DNA of 64,000 nucleotides, taken from Niastella sp. OAS944 (GTDB lineage: Bacteria > Bacteroidota > Bacteroidia > Chitinophagales > Chitinophagaceae). Of this stretch, positions 17,887 to 26,837 are shown in pieces (position 1 is the first letter of the stretch; every line of letters starts with the position of its first letter). Below the pieces are notes generated by a model, which saw only the letters and a program-made list of their open reading frames with translations, made no database searches and was not told where the DNA came from. Where the stretch lies: positions 248,001-312,000 of the forward strand of contig JANUBW010000007.1 of NCBI GenBank assembly GCA_024809215.1, written 5' to 3'. The translations under genes and the position numbers were made by a program.

Positions 17887-19332
17887 TTAGCCGGCGGTTC
17901 TGAACTTTGCCATCCATTGTTCGGACAGGCTGAGCAAATATAACTCGGAAAATTGGTTCGTCATAATCTGCAACCCATAAGGCATGCCATTACTGTGCCA
18001 AAAGAGCGGAATTGAGATGGTGGGAATACCAGTGAGGTTCGAAAATACTGTAAAAATGTCAGCCAGGTACATGCTGATGGGGTCCTCTGTCTTTTCACCA
18101 ATCTTAAAGGCGGTAGAGGGGGCTGTGGGGAGAAGGATAGCATCGAACTGGCTGAAGATCAGGTTGATCTTATCAACCAGCAGTTTACGTACCTGTTGCG
18201 CCTTCGTAAAATACGCATCATAGTATCCCGCGCTTAAAACGAAGGTTCCCAGCATGATGCGTCTTTTAACTTCCCAGCCAAAACCTTCTGACCGGGTGGC
18301 ACAATAAAAATCTGTTAAAGAAATATTTTTATTCACATTGCGGTGTCCATACTTTACCCCATCGTATCTGGAGAGGTTACTGGAGGCTTCCGCGGTAGTT
18401 AAAATGTAGTAGGCAGGAACAATGAAGTCGAGGAATTCGAAGTCAACAGGCTCTACGGTATGCCCATCGGCCTGTAGTTTTTTAGAGAACTCCAGAATAG
18501 AATCCCTGATCTCTTTATCGAGCGCCGGGCTTTCCAAGGCCTCTTTAAAATAAGCGATCCTGAGCGGCTTGGCGGGCAGGGGAGTAAGTTCGCTGTAGGC
18601 GTCAACCTTTTGCTGGGCGCCGGTGCTGTCGAAGTCATCGGGACCGGCAATAATTTCCAGCACCAGGGCAACATCGGGCACATTGTTGGCGAAAATACCT
18701 ATCTGGTCAAAAGAAGAGGCATAGGCAATAAGACCGTGGCGGCTAATGCGACCGTAGGTGGGTTTAAGCCCCACCACGCCACAGAAGTCGGCCGGCTGGC
18801 GAACGGAACCTCCGGTATCGCTACCAAGGCTTACCATACACAGGTCGGCCTGAACGGCTACAGCTGAACCGCCCGATGAACCACCGGGAACCCGGGTTTC
18901 GTCGATGGCGTTCAGCACTTTGCCATATGATGAGTTTTCATTGGTTGAACCCATGGCAAACTCATCACAGTTGGTATGTCCTATAATTATGGCTTCTTCG
19001 GCCAGTAATCTTTCTACGGCAGTTGCATTGAAAACAGGTTTAAACCCCTCGAGTATGTGCGATGCGGCCGAAAGCGGGTGGTCCTTATAGGCAATAACAT
19101 CTTTCAGCGCTATTACAACACCATGAAGTTTGCCTGTAGGTTTTCCTGCCTGGCGACTGGCATCGAGCTCGGTGGCCCGTTGCAGTGCTTCTTCTGCATA
19201 AGTATTTACGTACGCGTTCAGGTGCTTGCGGGCATCTATTTGTTGCAGGTAGTGTTGAACAGCCTGAACACAGGTAGTAGTACCAGAAAGCAGGTCCTGG
19301 TGATATTGCGTTATTGAGGAATACTTAAACAA
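17887..19332 (-). CDS. gatA: Asp/Glu-tRNA amidotransferase subunit A
   Basis: A 481-residue amidase-signature protein. The Ser-cisSer-Lys triad is visible as the lysine in VIALKDVI, the serine in GSSGGSAVAVQ, and the nucleophile in GSDTGGSVRQPADFCG. The C-terminal NLTGIPTISIP motif is also usual. In GatCAB it hydrolyses glutamine to ammonia for making Gln-tRNA(Gln) or Asn-tRNA(Asn). GatB and GatC are not in this window, which is normal in Bacteroidota. The first codon is TTG at 19330-19332; no ATG lies nearer the conserved start FKYSSITQYH. Confidence 0.94.
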   Translation of the reverse strand: MFKYSSITQYHQDLLSGTTTCVQAVQHYLQQIDARKHLNAYVNTYAEEALQRATELDASRQAGKPTGKLHGVVIALKDVIAYKDHPLSAASHILEGFKPVFNATAVERLLAEEAIIIGHTNCDEFAMGSTNENSSYGKVLNAIDETRVPGGSSGGSAVAVQADLCMVSLGSDTGGSVRQPADFCGVVGLKPTYGRISRHGLIAYASSFDQIGIFANNVPDVALVLEIIAGPDDFDSTGAQQKVDAYSELTPLPAKPLRIAYFKEALESPALDKEIRDSILEFSKKLQADGHTVEPVDFEFLDFIVPAYYILTTAEASSNLSRYDGVKYGHRNVNKNISLTDFYCATRSEGFGWEVKRRIMLGTFVLSAGYYDAYFTKAQQVRKLLVDKINLIFSQFDAILLPTAPSTAFKIGEKTEDPISMYLADIFTVFSNLTGIPTISIPLFWHSNGMPYGLQIMTNQFSELYLLSLSEQWMAKFRTAG

Positions 19333-19394
19333 TGGTTGTTACCGGGTTTGAAACACAAATCGGTTGCAGAAAAAAATATATGTGAAAGGGTGAA

Positions 19395-19634
19395 TTAGCG
19401 GGTAGTAGATGACGCCTGTGTTTGTTTAGCGTCTTTCTCGTTAATTCCGTCTTCAATCTCTTTCTTTACGTTATTCTTGGCGTCGTTGAACTCACGAATA
19501 CCACGGCCAATTCCGCGCATGAATTCAGGGATCTTACGTCCACCAAACAATACCAATACTGCCAGCACGATCAAAAACCACTCACTACCACCAGGCATTG
19601 AGAAGAACAACAAGTTATTAAGACTGAGTAACAT
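19395..19634 (-). CDS. tatA: Twin-arginine translocase TatA/E component
   Basis: A 79-residue protein with one membrane helix (about residues 17-33, EWFLIVLAVLVLFGG), the FGGRKIPE hinge, an amphipathic helix (FMRGIGRGIREF) and a charged tail. This is the full TatA layout. It oligomerises in the inner membrane to pass folded proteins with twin-arginine signals. TatC is not here. The DUF1501 and possibly DUF1800 proteins at 35-38 kb have twin-arginine-like N-termini and are candidate clients. It lies 62 bp upstream of gatA on the same strand. Confidence 0.93.
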   Translation of the reverse strand: MLLSLNNLLFFSMPGGSEWFLIVLAVLVLFGGRKIPEFMRGIGRGIREFNDAKNNVKKEIEDGINEKDAKQTQASSTTR

Positions 19635-19767
19635 GATTTACCTTTTTTTATAGTTAGAGAAACAAAATTACGGTGTTTTAGAATAGTACAACGTATAAAT
19701 GTGGTACAAATTACGTAGAGCTAAGGGGAAACCCGTCTTTTTGCTAACGGTTAACAAAAGGAAATAA

Positions 19768-19795
19768 AAAGCGCCCCGATGCTTCGGGGCGCTTT
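19768..19795 (-). terminator. Terminator of rplS
   Basis: Twelve-bp perfect stem AAAGCGCCCCGA/TCGGGGCGCTTT with a 4-nt loop, followed on the minus strand by TTATTTCC. 22 bp past the L19 stop. Confidence 0.85.
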
Positions 19796-19817
19796 AAGTC
19801 GTTTTATGTACAAGTGG

Positions 19818-20195
19818 TTAACGAGCCACCGCAGATGCTGTAGTATTCATGCGCTTTTCTTTAATACGTGCGCTTTTACCACTACGCTCACGCAGGTAGA
19901 AAAGTTTCGCACGACGAACGCGACCAGTTTTATTCAGCTCAATAGAGTCAATATTGGGCGAATAAACAGGGAATGTTCTTTCAACACCTATACTATCGGA
20001 GATCTTGCGTACGGTAAAGGTAGCTGTACCACCTTGCCCCTGGCGTTTGATCACATCGCCACGAAAGCTCTGGATACGCTCTTTACCACCTTCGATAATT
20101 TTATAGTTCACAGTTATATTGTCACCCGCTTTAAACTTCGGGAACTCTTTTTTTCCTGTCAACTGCTCATGTACAAATTGAACTGCTGCATTCAT
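19818..20195 (-). CDS. rplS: Large ribosomal subunit protein L19
   Basis: A 125-residue protein with the L19 core: [16 protein letters not shown], then [16 protein letters not shown] and [15 protein letters not shown], and the basic end [21 protein letters not shown]. It sits at the 30S-50S interface. The ATG at 20195 is used; the frame extends three codons to a TTG, but the -7 element at 20218-20225 would then leave almost no leader. It is not joined to trmD or rpsP, the usual neighbours in other phyla. Confidence 0.97.
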   Translation of the reverse strand: MNAAVQFVHEQLTGKKEFPKFKAGDNITVNYKIIEGGKERIQSFRGDVIKRQGQGGTATFTVRKISDSIGVERTFPVYSPNIDSIELNKTGRVRRAKLFYLRERSGKSARIKEKRMNTTASAVAR

Positions 20196-20217
20196 GACAT
20201 TCAAATTTTGGGGAGGG

Positions 20218-20225
20218 CAAAGGTA
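20218..20225 (-). promoter_or_regulatory. -7 element of the rplS promoter
   Basis: TACCTTTG on the minus strand, identical to the -7 element of tig. The predicted start leaves a leader of about 16 nt. No clear TTTG at -33. Confidence 0.55.
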
Positions 20226-20288
20226 ACTAATATTTCGAATTTTGAATTATTATTTTCCCAAAAACCCCTATTTTACTGCATTTTTTTA

Positions 20289-21854
20289 TTATTTGGCCAC
20301 ATTTACGGCTCTCTTCTCCCTTATCACGGTAACTTTAATCTGTCCGGGATAGGTCATTTCGGTCTGAATTTTCTGGGCAATATCGAAAGAAAGCTTGTCT
20401 GAGTCATTGTCACTTACCTTTTCAGCTTCTACAATTACCCGCAGCTCACGGCCCGCCTGAATAGCGTAGGCTTTTTCAACGCCCTGATACGCCATGGCCA
20501 GGTTTTCCAGCTCCTTAATACGTTGTAAATATTGTTGCATGATCTCACGACGTGCACCAGGACGGGCGCCGCTGATGGCGTCACAAGCCTGAACAATAGG
20601 AGAGATCACATATTGCATTTCCATTTCATCGTGGTGGGCGCCGATGGCGTTTACTACCGCCGGGTTCTCACCATATTTTTCGGCCAGTTTGGCGCCCAAC
20701 AGGGCGTGGCTCAGTTCTGATTCCTCATCGGGCACTTTACCAATATCGTGCAGTAAACCGGCGCGTTTTGCCAGTTTGGGGTTAAGGCCCAGTTCTGCAG
20801 CCATAATACCACACAGGTTAGCTACTTCGCGGCTGTGCATTAACAGGTTTTGACCATAAGAAGAACGGAAGCGCATTTTACCTACTATACGCACCAGCTC
20901 TTTATGTAAACCATGTATACCTAATTCAATTACAGTACGTTCGCCAATTTCAATAACCTGCTCTTCAATTTGGCGGCGGGTTTTTTCAACCACTTCCTCA
21001 ATACGGGCGGGGTGAATACGGCCGTCGGCAACCAGGCGTTGCAAGCTTAAACGGGCAATTTCACGACGCAGGGGATCGAAAGAAGAAAGGATGATGGCCT
21101 CAGGAGTATCGTCAACAATAAGGTCAACACCGGTAGCGGCTTCAATAGCCCTGATGTTACGGCCTTCGCGACCAATGATCTGGCCTTTTATTTCATCGCT
21201 TTCGAGGTTGAATACAGTGATGGAGTTTTCGATAGCCTGTTCAGCGGCGGTACGCTGTATGGTTTGAATAATGATCTTACGGGCTTCCTTATTGGCTTTT
21301 TGACGGGCATCGTCTACAATTTCCTGCTGAAGGGCCAGGGCCTGGGTGTGGGCTTCCTGTTTTAAACTTTCAACTAATTGTTTCTTAGCTTCATCTGCCG
21401 TTAAACCTGCAATTTTTTCAAGGCGGCGAATGTGTTCTTCCTGGTGTTTCTCCAACTCGGTACGTTTCAGGTTCACTACTTCTATCTGCCGGTTCAGATT
21501 ATCTTTGATCGCTTCGTTCTCTTTGATCTGTTTGTCGAGCTGGTCGCTTTTTGAGTTAATGGACTGTTCTTTCTGGCGGGCGCGGTTTTCCGATTCGCCT
21601 AATTTACGGTTGCGCTCGAGCACCTCTTTATCGTATTCAGCGCGCAGGGCCAGGAATTTTTCTTTTGCCTCGAGCTGTTTTTGTTGTTTGATGGTTTCAG
21701 CATTCGTTTGTGCATCGGCAACAATTTTGCGGGCCTGACTTTCGGCCTCATCGATTTTCTTCTTAGTGTTTGGGGCAAATATGAATTTGCCTGCTACTAT
21801 ACCTGCTAGTAGCCCCACTAATCCTATTATAGCGGTTAACATACTCTGTTCCAT
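20289..21854 (-). CDS. rny: Ribonuclease Y
   Basis: A 521-residue membrane-anchored endoribonuclease. One N-terminal helix (residues 5-25) is followed by a long coiled coil to about residue 200 and a KH domain with [19 protein letters not shown]. The HD domain has [16 protein letters not shown] and GAHHDEMEM, and a conserved C-terminal beta domain follows. It starts mRNA decay at the inner membrane. Length and order are standard. It is followed 84 bp later by L19, which has its own promoter, and preceded by zapA about 500 bp upstream across heptamer arrays. Confidence 0.96.
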   Translation of the reverse strand: MEQSMLTAIIGLVGLLAGIVAGKFIFAPNTKKKIDEAESQARKIVADAQTNAETIKQQKQLEAKEKFLALRAEYDKEVLERNRKLGESENRARQKEQSINSKSDQLDKQIKENEAIKDNLNRQIEVVNLKRTELEKHQEEHIRRLEKIAGLTADEAKKQLVESLKQEAHTQALALQQEIVDDARQKANKEARKIIIQTIQRTAAEQAIENSITVFNLESDEIKGQIIGREGRNIRAIEAATGVDLIVDDTPEAIILSSFDPLRREIARLSLQRLVADGRIHPARIEEVVEKTRRQIEEQVIEIGERTVIELGIHGLHKELVRIVGKMRFRSSYGQNLLMHSREVANLCGIMAAELGLNPKLAKRAGLLHDIGKVPDEESELSHALLGAKLAEKYGENPAVVNAIGAHHDEMEMQYVISPIVQACDAISGARPGARREIMQQYLQRIKELENLAMAYQGVEKAYAIQAGRELRVIVEAEKVSDNDSDKLSFDIAQKIQTEMTYPGQIKVTVIREKRAVNVAK

Positions 21855-22060
21855 TAAGTTTTACATGTTTAAAGAATTCTACGTTTCCAATCCTCTCTAT
21901 GCTTCGCAATTTTACCATAGTGAGACGTGAATGTGCGAAAATACAAAAAAAGAGGCTGCGTTACTGCAAGCATTTTGAAGTCAGTTATTTGTAGATGGGG
22001 AATTTGGTTATTTGATAATGTTGATTGTACAAAGGTGTTTAATCTGGGTTCTATGTTTGT

Positions 22061-22339
22061 GTTTCAGGTTACATGTTGCAGGTTACCAGTTACTGGTTGC
22101 CAGGGACCGGGCTGGGTTTGCTGCTATCGGTTACAAGATAATGGTTTCGAGGGAAAAAACTGTTGCTGGTTCCAGGTTTCAAGGAATGCAGGTTGCAAGT
22201 TTCAGGTTTCATGTTGCAGGTTACCGATTGCCGGGCCTTGAACGTTCAAACTGTCAACTGGTAATCGGCCTGTCGTACAGGCGTCTGGAAACCGGGAACC
22301 CCTTGTATTTCCCTGTAACCCGAAACATGGAACCTGTAA
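22061..22339. repeat. Three heptamer blocks (GTTRCNR type) between rny and zapA
   Basis: Block 1, 22061-22102: GTTTCAG, GTTACAT, GTTGCAG, GTTACCA, GTTACTG, GTTGCCA. Block 2, 22162-22233: about ten units such as GTTCCAG, GTTTCAA, GTTGCAA, GTTTCAG, GTTTCAT, GTTGCAG, GTTACCG, with one 9-bp irregularity. Block 3, 22312-22339, is in the opposite orientation: CCTGTAA, CCCGAAA, CATGGAA, CCTGTAA. The rest of the 495-bp gap holds no gene that I can see. Confidence 0.85.
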
Positions 22340-22349
22340 CGGCTGTTCT

Positions 22350-22640
22350 TTACTCAGCCAACATTCTATCAAGCAGCTTTTCTATGGCTTGTAGCTGTTC
22401 GCCGGTTTGGCTATCAACCAGGGGTTGGCTGTCTGCTGCTTTTTGCTGGGTGGCATACCACAGTACCACCATGGCCACATAGTCCTGCATATCTTTTCCG
22501 GCGAAGGTGGTTTTGAACTCAATGATCTTATCGTTGATAAGCTTAAGTGTCTTCCGTACTACTTCTTCATCGCTGGGTTCTATCTTGATGCGGTAGGTTC
22601 TGTCGCCTATCAATACATTTATGGGAATTAATTCTGCCAT
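22350..22640 (-). CDS. zapA: Cell division protein ZapA
   Basis: A 96-residue protein beginning MAELIPINVLIGDRTYRIKI, the ZapA beta-strand start, with a middle helix (EEVVRKTLKLINDKI) and a coiled coil to the end. ZapA binds and bundles FtsZ at the division ring. The ATG at 22640 is preferred to one 13 codons upstream because the family starts here. It lies on the minus strand with the coiled-coil gene and pheT, an order I recall as common in Bacteroidota, but here an opposite-strand gene separates it from the coiled-coil gene. Confidence 0.85.
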   Translation of the reverse strand: MAELIPINVLIGDRTYRIKIEPSDEEVVRKTLKLINDKIIEFKTTFAGKDMQDYVAMVVLWYATQQKAADSQPLVDSQTGEQLQAIEKLLDRMLAE

Positions 22641-22671
22641 CGCTTGCAATTTTGAAATGCTTGTTCTATAT

Positions 22672-22680
22672 TTATCCACA
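22672..22680. promoter_or_regulatory. Perfect DnaA-box-like 9-mer
   Basis: TTATCCACA matches the DnaA consensus exactly and lies in the divergent gap upstream of zapA. One chance match per about 130 kb is expected for a given 9-mer counted on both strands, so a regulatory role is only a possibility. Confidence 0.35.
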
Positions 22681-22757
22681 CACGTTTCACAGGGACTACT
22701 TCTGGACTTTACAAAAGGATCGTTTTGGATGGTTTAAATTCAAATTGTGCGTATTCT

Positions 22758-23042
22758 ATGATTACTCACCAAAACCAAACGATTAACATGTTCGCTAAAC
22801 TTAGGTCGAACGTCTTTATAGACGCGCTGACACTGGAGTTGATCGCGCCCATTCAATCCAGTCTGAAAGCCATTCTTCGCGATGAGCGGGGTTACGAATG
22901 TAGCCGGCTCGAAACAAACATACCCCAAGGCGATAAAACTGTTACCTGGAAAGGTTTGAACGATCTTCCCTATGGTGTATATACCCTTGAGCTTAGCCAG
23001 GGTGAAGATGAAATGAAAATGCGCCTCATAAAACGGGTTTGA
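22758..23042 (+). CDS. Orphan type IX sorting-domain-like protein
   Basis: A 94-residue protein with no signal peptide. After a short polar start, the sequence VFIDALTLELIAP, ILRDERGYECSRL, NIPQGDKTVTWKGLNDLP and YGVYTLELS follows the strand pattern of type IX secretion C-terminal domains, ending in the basic LIKRV. It is thus a whole protein made of what is normally a sorting tail. An ATG at 22788 or a TTG at 22725 are other possible starts. It is on the opposite strand to its neighbours, divergent from zapA and ending 7 bp from the coiled-coil gene. Function unknown. Confidence 0.6.
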   Translation: MITHQNQTINMFAKLRSNVFIDALTLELIAPIQSSLKAILRDERGYECSRLETNIPQGDKTVTWKGLNDLPYGVYTLELSQGEDEMKMRLIKRV

Positions 23043-23048
23043 ACGGTC

Positions 23049-23336
23049 TTATTCGCTCAATAAGGCAATACACCGGTCAATTTCCCGGATGTAACGGTTA
23101 ATTCTTTTTTCCACTTCTTTCTTTTCCGGTTCAGATAACTGAACGGTAACAGATTGTAGTGCCGTCATTTTCATTTCCAGCTCATCTATACGTATAATAC
23201 GGGCTTTTTCTTTATCGCGCAACGCAGTCACTTCCCTGCTCAATTGCTCGTGCTCTTTTTGCAGCAAATGATACCGTTGTACCACCTGCTGCAATTTTTC
23301 GGTGACCCGTTTTAATTGGTCCTGTAATCCCTCCAT
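23049..23336 (-). CDS. Small coiled-coil protein, ZapB-like in layout
   Basis: A 95-residue, almost fully helical protein with heptad patterning from about residue 5 to 65 (LKRVTEKLQQVVQRYHLLQ onward) and a short C-terminal helix (INRYIREIDRCIALL). It lies 30 bp after pheT and upstream of zapA on the same strand. Position next to zapA and the coiled-coil form suggest a ZapB-like division-ring role, but the sequence itself gives no family proof. Confidence 0.75.
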   Translation of the reverse strand: MEGLQDQLKRVTEKLQQVVQRYHLLQKEHEQLSREVTALRDKEKARIIRIDELEMKMTALQSVTVQLSEPEKKEVEKRINRYIREIDRCIALLSE

Positions 23337-23366
23337 TGAACAAATTTTTGCCTGGCGCAGGCCTTA

Positions 23367-25799
23367 TCATTTTCTGATCTCAGCCTGCAATGTTGTTTCC
23401 AGGGCATTCATAATTTTATTCATCATACCGTCAATATCTTTATCGGTGGGCGTTTTTTCCTCGTCGAGGAAAGTAAAGCTAACCGCCAGGGACTTTTTAT
23501 CGGCCCCAAGCTTTTCACTTTCAAAAATATCGAACAGCTGTATCGACTGTAGCTTGTCGAGTTTTACTTTTTTTACTGCGTTCTCAACGTCAGCAAAGGG
23601 AAGGGATTTAGGTACTACCATCGCCAGGTCGCGCCGTACGGGCAGTTGGCGAGGTAATTCTTTTGCTTTTATAGAGGTGGCGGAAATGTGCTTCAGCAAT
23701 ATTTCAAAGTCAACATCGGCATAAAATACCGGTTGTTTAATATCGAACCGCTTCAGTTCCTGTGGTGGTACCACACCCAGTGTTACTACAACATCTTTAT
23801 TTATAGTTACCTGCAGGGCGTTCACCAGGTTGCCTGCACCGGTAATGGGGGCAAAGGCCGCTTTAGAGATGCCAGTCAGTTGCAATATTCTTGCCACAAC
23901 GCCTTTCAGGTAAAAGATATCGGCGGCCGTGCCTTTCCCCTTCCAGGCATCTTCAGTAACCTGGCCGGTTACATACAGGCAAACACGTTCATGCTCGCTG
24001 TACTTGCCGGGGCCCTGCGTGCTGTAGGTTTTACCGAATTCGAAAAAGCGAAGGTCGCTGTTTTTGCGGTTAAGGTTATGCGCTATAGCCTCAAGGCCGG
24101 TTTGCAGCATAGAGGGGCGCATAATATTATGATCGGCGCTCAGGTTGTTCAACAGCTTAACGGCTGTGTTCAGTTCCTGCTCGTCGAAGTAAGCTGCATT
24201 GGTAATAGAGTTGGTGAAGATCTCATTGAAACCGAGGCCCACCAGGTAATTGGCCATTTTTTCGCGATAGATGTGCTTGGTGCGGTTTGTTTCTACCGAT
24301 GGCGAAATGGTAATGGCATTGGGTATTTCAACATTATCTAACCCGTCAATACGCATGATCTCTTCAACAATATCGGCCGGTAAATGAATGTCGGGTTTGC
24401 TGAAGGGGGCGGTAACCACTATATCTTCTGCACTTTCTTTTACTATTTCAAAACCCAGGGCAATGAGGATCTTTTTAACCGCATCGGCCGGGTAGCTTTT
24501 ACCACTCAGTTTTTTAAGGAACTGGTATTTCAACTGTACCTGCGGTTGCTGTTTGGGGTTGGGGTAAACATCCACTACTTCAGAAGCAATCTCTCCACCA
24601 GCCAGTTCTTTAATAAGTAAGGCCGCACGCTTTAATACGTTTACGGTATTACTAATATCAACATTCTTTTCGAAACGGGTAGCTGCATCGGTACGCAGAC
24701 CATGACGGAAAGAGGTTTTGCGAATATCAACGGGGTTGAACCAGGCGCTTTCCAGGAAAATATTCTTCGTAGCATTGCTTACACCACTGGTGGCGCCGCC
24801 ATACACGCCGGCAATACACATGCCTTCGCTATTGCCATTACAGATCATAAGGTCTTCGGCGCTGAGCTTTCTTTCTTTTTCGTCGAGGGTTACAAAGGTG
24901 CTGCCTTCGGCCAGGTTCTTCACCAGCACTTTTTTACCGGTGATCTTATCGGCATCAAAAGCATGCAGGGGTTGCCCGGTTTCGTGCAGTATGAAGTTGG
25001 TAATGTCTACTATATTATTAATAGGGCGCTGACCAATAGCACGCAGTTTATCCTGCAGCCATTGGGGGCTTTCTTTTACGGTAACGTTGCTGATGCTTAC
25101 GCCGGCATAGCGCTGGCAGGCATTGGTATTTTCGATGGTAACCGAAATGGGCAGGCTGTTATTGTCAACCTTAAAATCGCCGATGGGCTGGGCTACCACT
25201 TTCAGGTCTTTATGATCGTGGTACGACAAAAACGCACAAACGTCGCGGGCCACACCGCGGTGGCTCATGGCATCCATACGGTTGGGCGTAAGGCCTATTT
25301 CGTATATGTGGTCGGTGTATATTTTGAAATAGTCGGCGGCAGGGATGCCTACTTTTACATCGGCCGGTAAAACCATAATACCGGCATGATCTTCACTAAG
25401 GCCAATTTCATCTTCGGCACAGATCATTCCATAGCTTTCAACCCCACGAATTTTTGCCAATTTCATGGTAAGGGGATCGCCCTTTTTAGGGTAAATGGTG
25501 GCGCCCACAGTTGCTACTACTACTTTTTGACCGGCAGCCACATTCGGCGCGCCGCAAACAATTTGCAACGGTTCGCCCGCTCCCACGTTTACTTTGGTAA
25601 CGGTTAATTTATCGGCATTGGGGTGTTTTTCGGTCGAAAGCACTTCACCGATCACCAGACCTTGTAACCCGCCTTTCAAACTCTCATATTTCTCCAGGCT
25701 TTCCACCTCCAAACCAACAGAGGTCAATAATTTACTAAGCCGCTCGGGATCAATAGTTACCGGCAAATAATCGTGAAGCCAGTTATAGGAAATAGTCAT
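23367..25799 (-). CDS. pheT: Phenylalanyl-tRNA synthetase beta subunit
   Basis: An 810-residue protein. The N-terminal YNWLHDYLPV is followed by an EMAP-type tRNA-binding domain (residues about 40-150, with NADKLTVTKVNVG and IVCGAPNV). The B3/B4 editing domain is next, then B5, the inactive synthetase-like core, and a C-terminal ferredoxin-like anticodon-binding domain (PRQLPVRRDLAMVVP). With PheS it charges tRNA-Phe. PheS is not in this window. Its promoter -7 element is at 25837-25844. It heads a probable transcript with the coiled-coil gene. Confidence 0.97.
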   Translation of the reverse strand: MTISYNWLHDYLPVTIDPERLSKLLTSVGLEVESLEKYESLKGGLQGLVIGEVLSTEKHPNADKLTVTKVNVGAGEPLQIVCGAPNVAAGQKVVVATVGATIYPKKGDPLTMKLAKIRGVESYGMICAEDEIGLSEDHAGIMVLPADVKVGIPAADYFKIYTDHIYEIGLTPNRMDAMSHRGVARDVCAFLSYHDHKDLKVVAQPIGDFKVDNNSLPISVTIENTNACQRYAGVSISNVTVKESPQWLQDKLRAIGQRPINNIVDITNFILHETGQPLHAFDADKITGKKVLVKNLAEGSTFVTLDEKERKLSAEDLMICNGNSEGMCIAGVYGGATSGVSNATKNIFLESAWFNPVDIRKTSFRHGLRTDAATRFEKNVDISNTVNVLKRAALLIKELAGGEIASEVVDVYPNPKQQPQVQLKYQFLKKLSGKSYPADAVKKILIALGFEIVKESAEDIVVTAPFSKPDIHLPADIVEEIMRIDGLDNVEIPNAITISPSVETNRTKHIYREKMANYLVGLGFNEIFTNSITNAAYFDEQELNTAVKLLNNLSADHNIMRPSMLQTGLEAIAHNLNRKNSDLRFFEFGKTYSTQGPGKYSEHERVCLYVTGQVTEDAWKGKGTAADIFYLKGVVARILQLTGISKAAFAPITGAGNLVNALQVTINKDVVVTLGVVPPQELKRFDIKQPVFYADVDFEILLKHISATSIKAKELPRQLPVRRDLAMVVPKSLPFADVENAVKKVKLDKLQSIQLFDIFESEKLGADKKSLAVSFTFLDEEKTPTDKDIDGMMNKIMNALETTLQAEIRK

Positions 25800-25836
25800 G
25801 GATCAGTGTGTGATTTTAATAATTCAATGATGGCTG

Positions 25837-25844
25837 CAAAGATA
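25837..25844 (-). promoter_or_regulatory. -7 element of the pheT promoter
   Basis: TATCTTTG on the minus strand fits TAnnTTTG and would give a leader of about 30 nt. The expected -33 region falls inside the heptamer array starting at 25856 and has no TTTG. Confidence 0.5.
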
Positions 25845-25855
25845 ACAGGTTTCAA

Positions 25856-26006
25856 GTTCTTAGCTCATAGTTCTCAGTTCATAGTTCACAGCTCATTGTT
25901 CTCAGTTCAATTATTCGGAACTAAAAAGAATTGGCGGGCCCCGGTAAGAGGCGGCAGGCGCCAGGTTACCGGTTCCTGGTTCTCAGTTTTTAGTTCTCAG
26001 TTGTTT
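25856..26006. repeat. Two heptamer blocks (GYTCNNA type) upstream of pheT
   Basis: Block 1, 25856-25911, has eight units in exact 7-bp phase: GTTCTTA, GCTCATA, GTTCTCA, GTTCATA, GTTCACA, GCTCATT, GTTCTCA, GTTCAAT. Block 2, 25965-26006, has six: GTTACCG, GTTCCTG, GTTCTCA, GTTTTTA, GTTCTCA, GTTGTTT. Between them is a GC-rich spacer. Positions 1, 3 and 4 of the unit are nearly fixed; 5 and 6 vary. Confidence 0.9.
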
Positions 26007-26082
26007 TATTCGGGCTCAGAAAAAATGAGCCAGCCCTGCGCAGGTGCCTGGAGGTTCAAATTCCTATGTCTGTGCTACCTCT

Positions 26083-26196
26083 CATCTTAGGGTCTTCCTA
26101 GGGTATTGCTAAGGTGTTCTTAGGCTTATCTTGGGGTTTAAACCCTAAGATGACCCCAGGATAACCCTAAGATGACCCCAGGATGACCCCAGGATG
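26083..26196. repeat. Inverted 11-bp array, 5 + 5 units
   Basis: Five 11-bp units (CATCTTAGGGT, CTTCCTAGGGT, ATTGCTAAGGT, GTTCTTAGGCT, TATCTTGGGGT) run to 26137. After TTAA come five units in inverse orientation (ACCCTAAGATG, ACCCCAGGATA, ACCCTAAGATG, ACCCCAGGATG, ACCCCAGGATG) to 26196. The centre is a GGGTTTAAACCC palindrome. An RNA copy could fold into a hairpin of about 55 bp, with many differences between arms being transitions that allow G-U pairs. A separate 14-bp palindrome, GCTAAAGCTTTAGC, lies at 26230-26243. Confidence 0.9.
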
Positions 26197-26484
26197 AAAG
26201 GTGGTAGAGAGATAGCTTTTAGGTGGAATGCTAAAGCTTTAGCAGTGGGTTTTATTCAGTTTGTGAGCTGTTGAAATTGTTCTGTAATACGAAAAGGGGA
26301 GCATCAGAAATGGTTTTCTGGTCTGCTGGTTTTAGGGAGAGCGCAGGTTGGAAATAAAGCCTTAGAAATGGAAAAGGGTAAGAAAAAGACGAGAATAGCG
26401 AAATATTGAGCGCTCAATGATTATTGTTGAAGTGCAAAAGCTGATAATAAGCCAGGGCTTATCTTTTCCTTGTTAACTCGTCAA

Positions 26485-26501
26485 CCCCGACTTCATCGGG
26501 G
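26485..26501. terminator. Hairpin of the CCCCGA family, weak terminator candidate
   Basis: CCCCGA-CTTCA-TCGGGG, with GTTAAC/GTCAAC words just before it. There is no clear T-run on either side, so termination is doubtful. The rest of 26244-26588 shows nothing gene-like. Confidence 0.35.
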
Positions 26502-26588
26502 GAAGGCTTAGTTAAAATGCCAACTATAAATACTCCGATCCCCCGAAAAAAAGAGTGTGGGACCTGGAAATTAGCGTTTGGGAGCGTA

Positions 26589-26837
26589 TTAGTTTTTACA
26601 AACTATAAAACAGAACGGAGGAATTTCGGCGGCGCTTAAAATTCGATGAATACGGCCCGGGCGTTGTTCTATGCGGCCATTTTTTAGCTTAACCACTTCC
26701 ACAGCGTGCGAAAAGCTAATAGCATGCGCAGTAAGGAGGTCGTAACAAAGCCTTTCATAGTACAGCAGGTGCTGTGCTTCTTTACTATTTTCTTCAGGCA
26801 TCATTACTTCATAATGCCGCAACTGGTATACGCGCAT
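26589..26837 (-). CDS. Hypothetical 82-residue protein
   Basis: It opens MRVYQLRHYEVMMPEENSKE and has a helical middle (AQHLLYYERLCYDLLTAH), then VEVVKLKNGRIEQRPGRIHR and a short hydrophobic end with CFIVCKN. No family is recognised. The start ATG at 26835-26837 follows an AT-rich stretch suitable for a Bacteroidota start. Gaps on both sides are long, so it would be a single gene. Codon use looks ordinary, but short length keeps the call tentative. Confidence 0.45.
   Translation of the reverse strand: MRVYQLRHYEVMMPEENSKEAQHLLYYERLCYDLLTAHAISFSHAVEVVKLKNGRIEQRPGRIHRILSAAEIPPFCFIVCKN

Noticed and set aside
22002-22482. Frames of 104 and 156 codons across the gap between rny and zapA
   Set aside because: They are translations of the GTTRCNR heptamer blocks and run into zapA on the other strand.
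26048-26080. tRNA T-arm-like sequence GGTTCAAATTCC
   Set aside because: The stem pairs poorly and no acceptor, D-arm or anticodon arm is present around it.
26485-26501. CCCCGA hairpin as a firm terminator
   Set aside because: No T-run follows on either strand, so it is kept only as a low-confidence feature.
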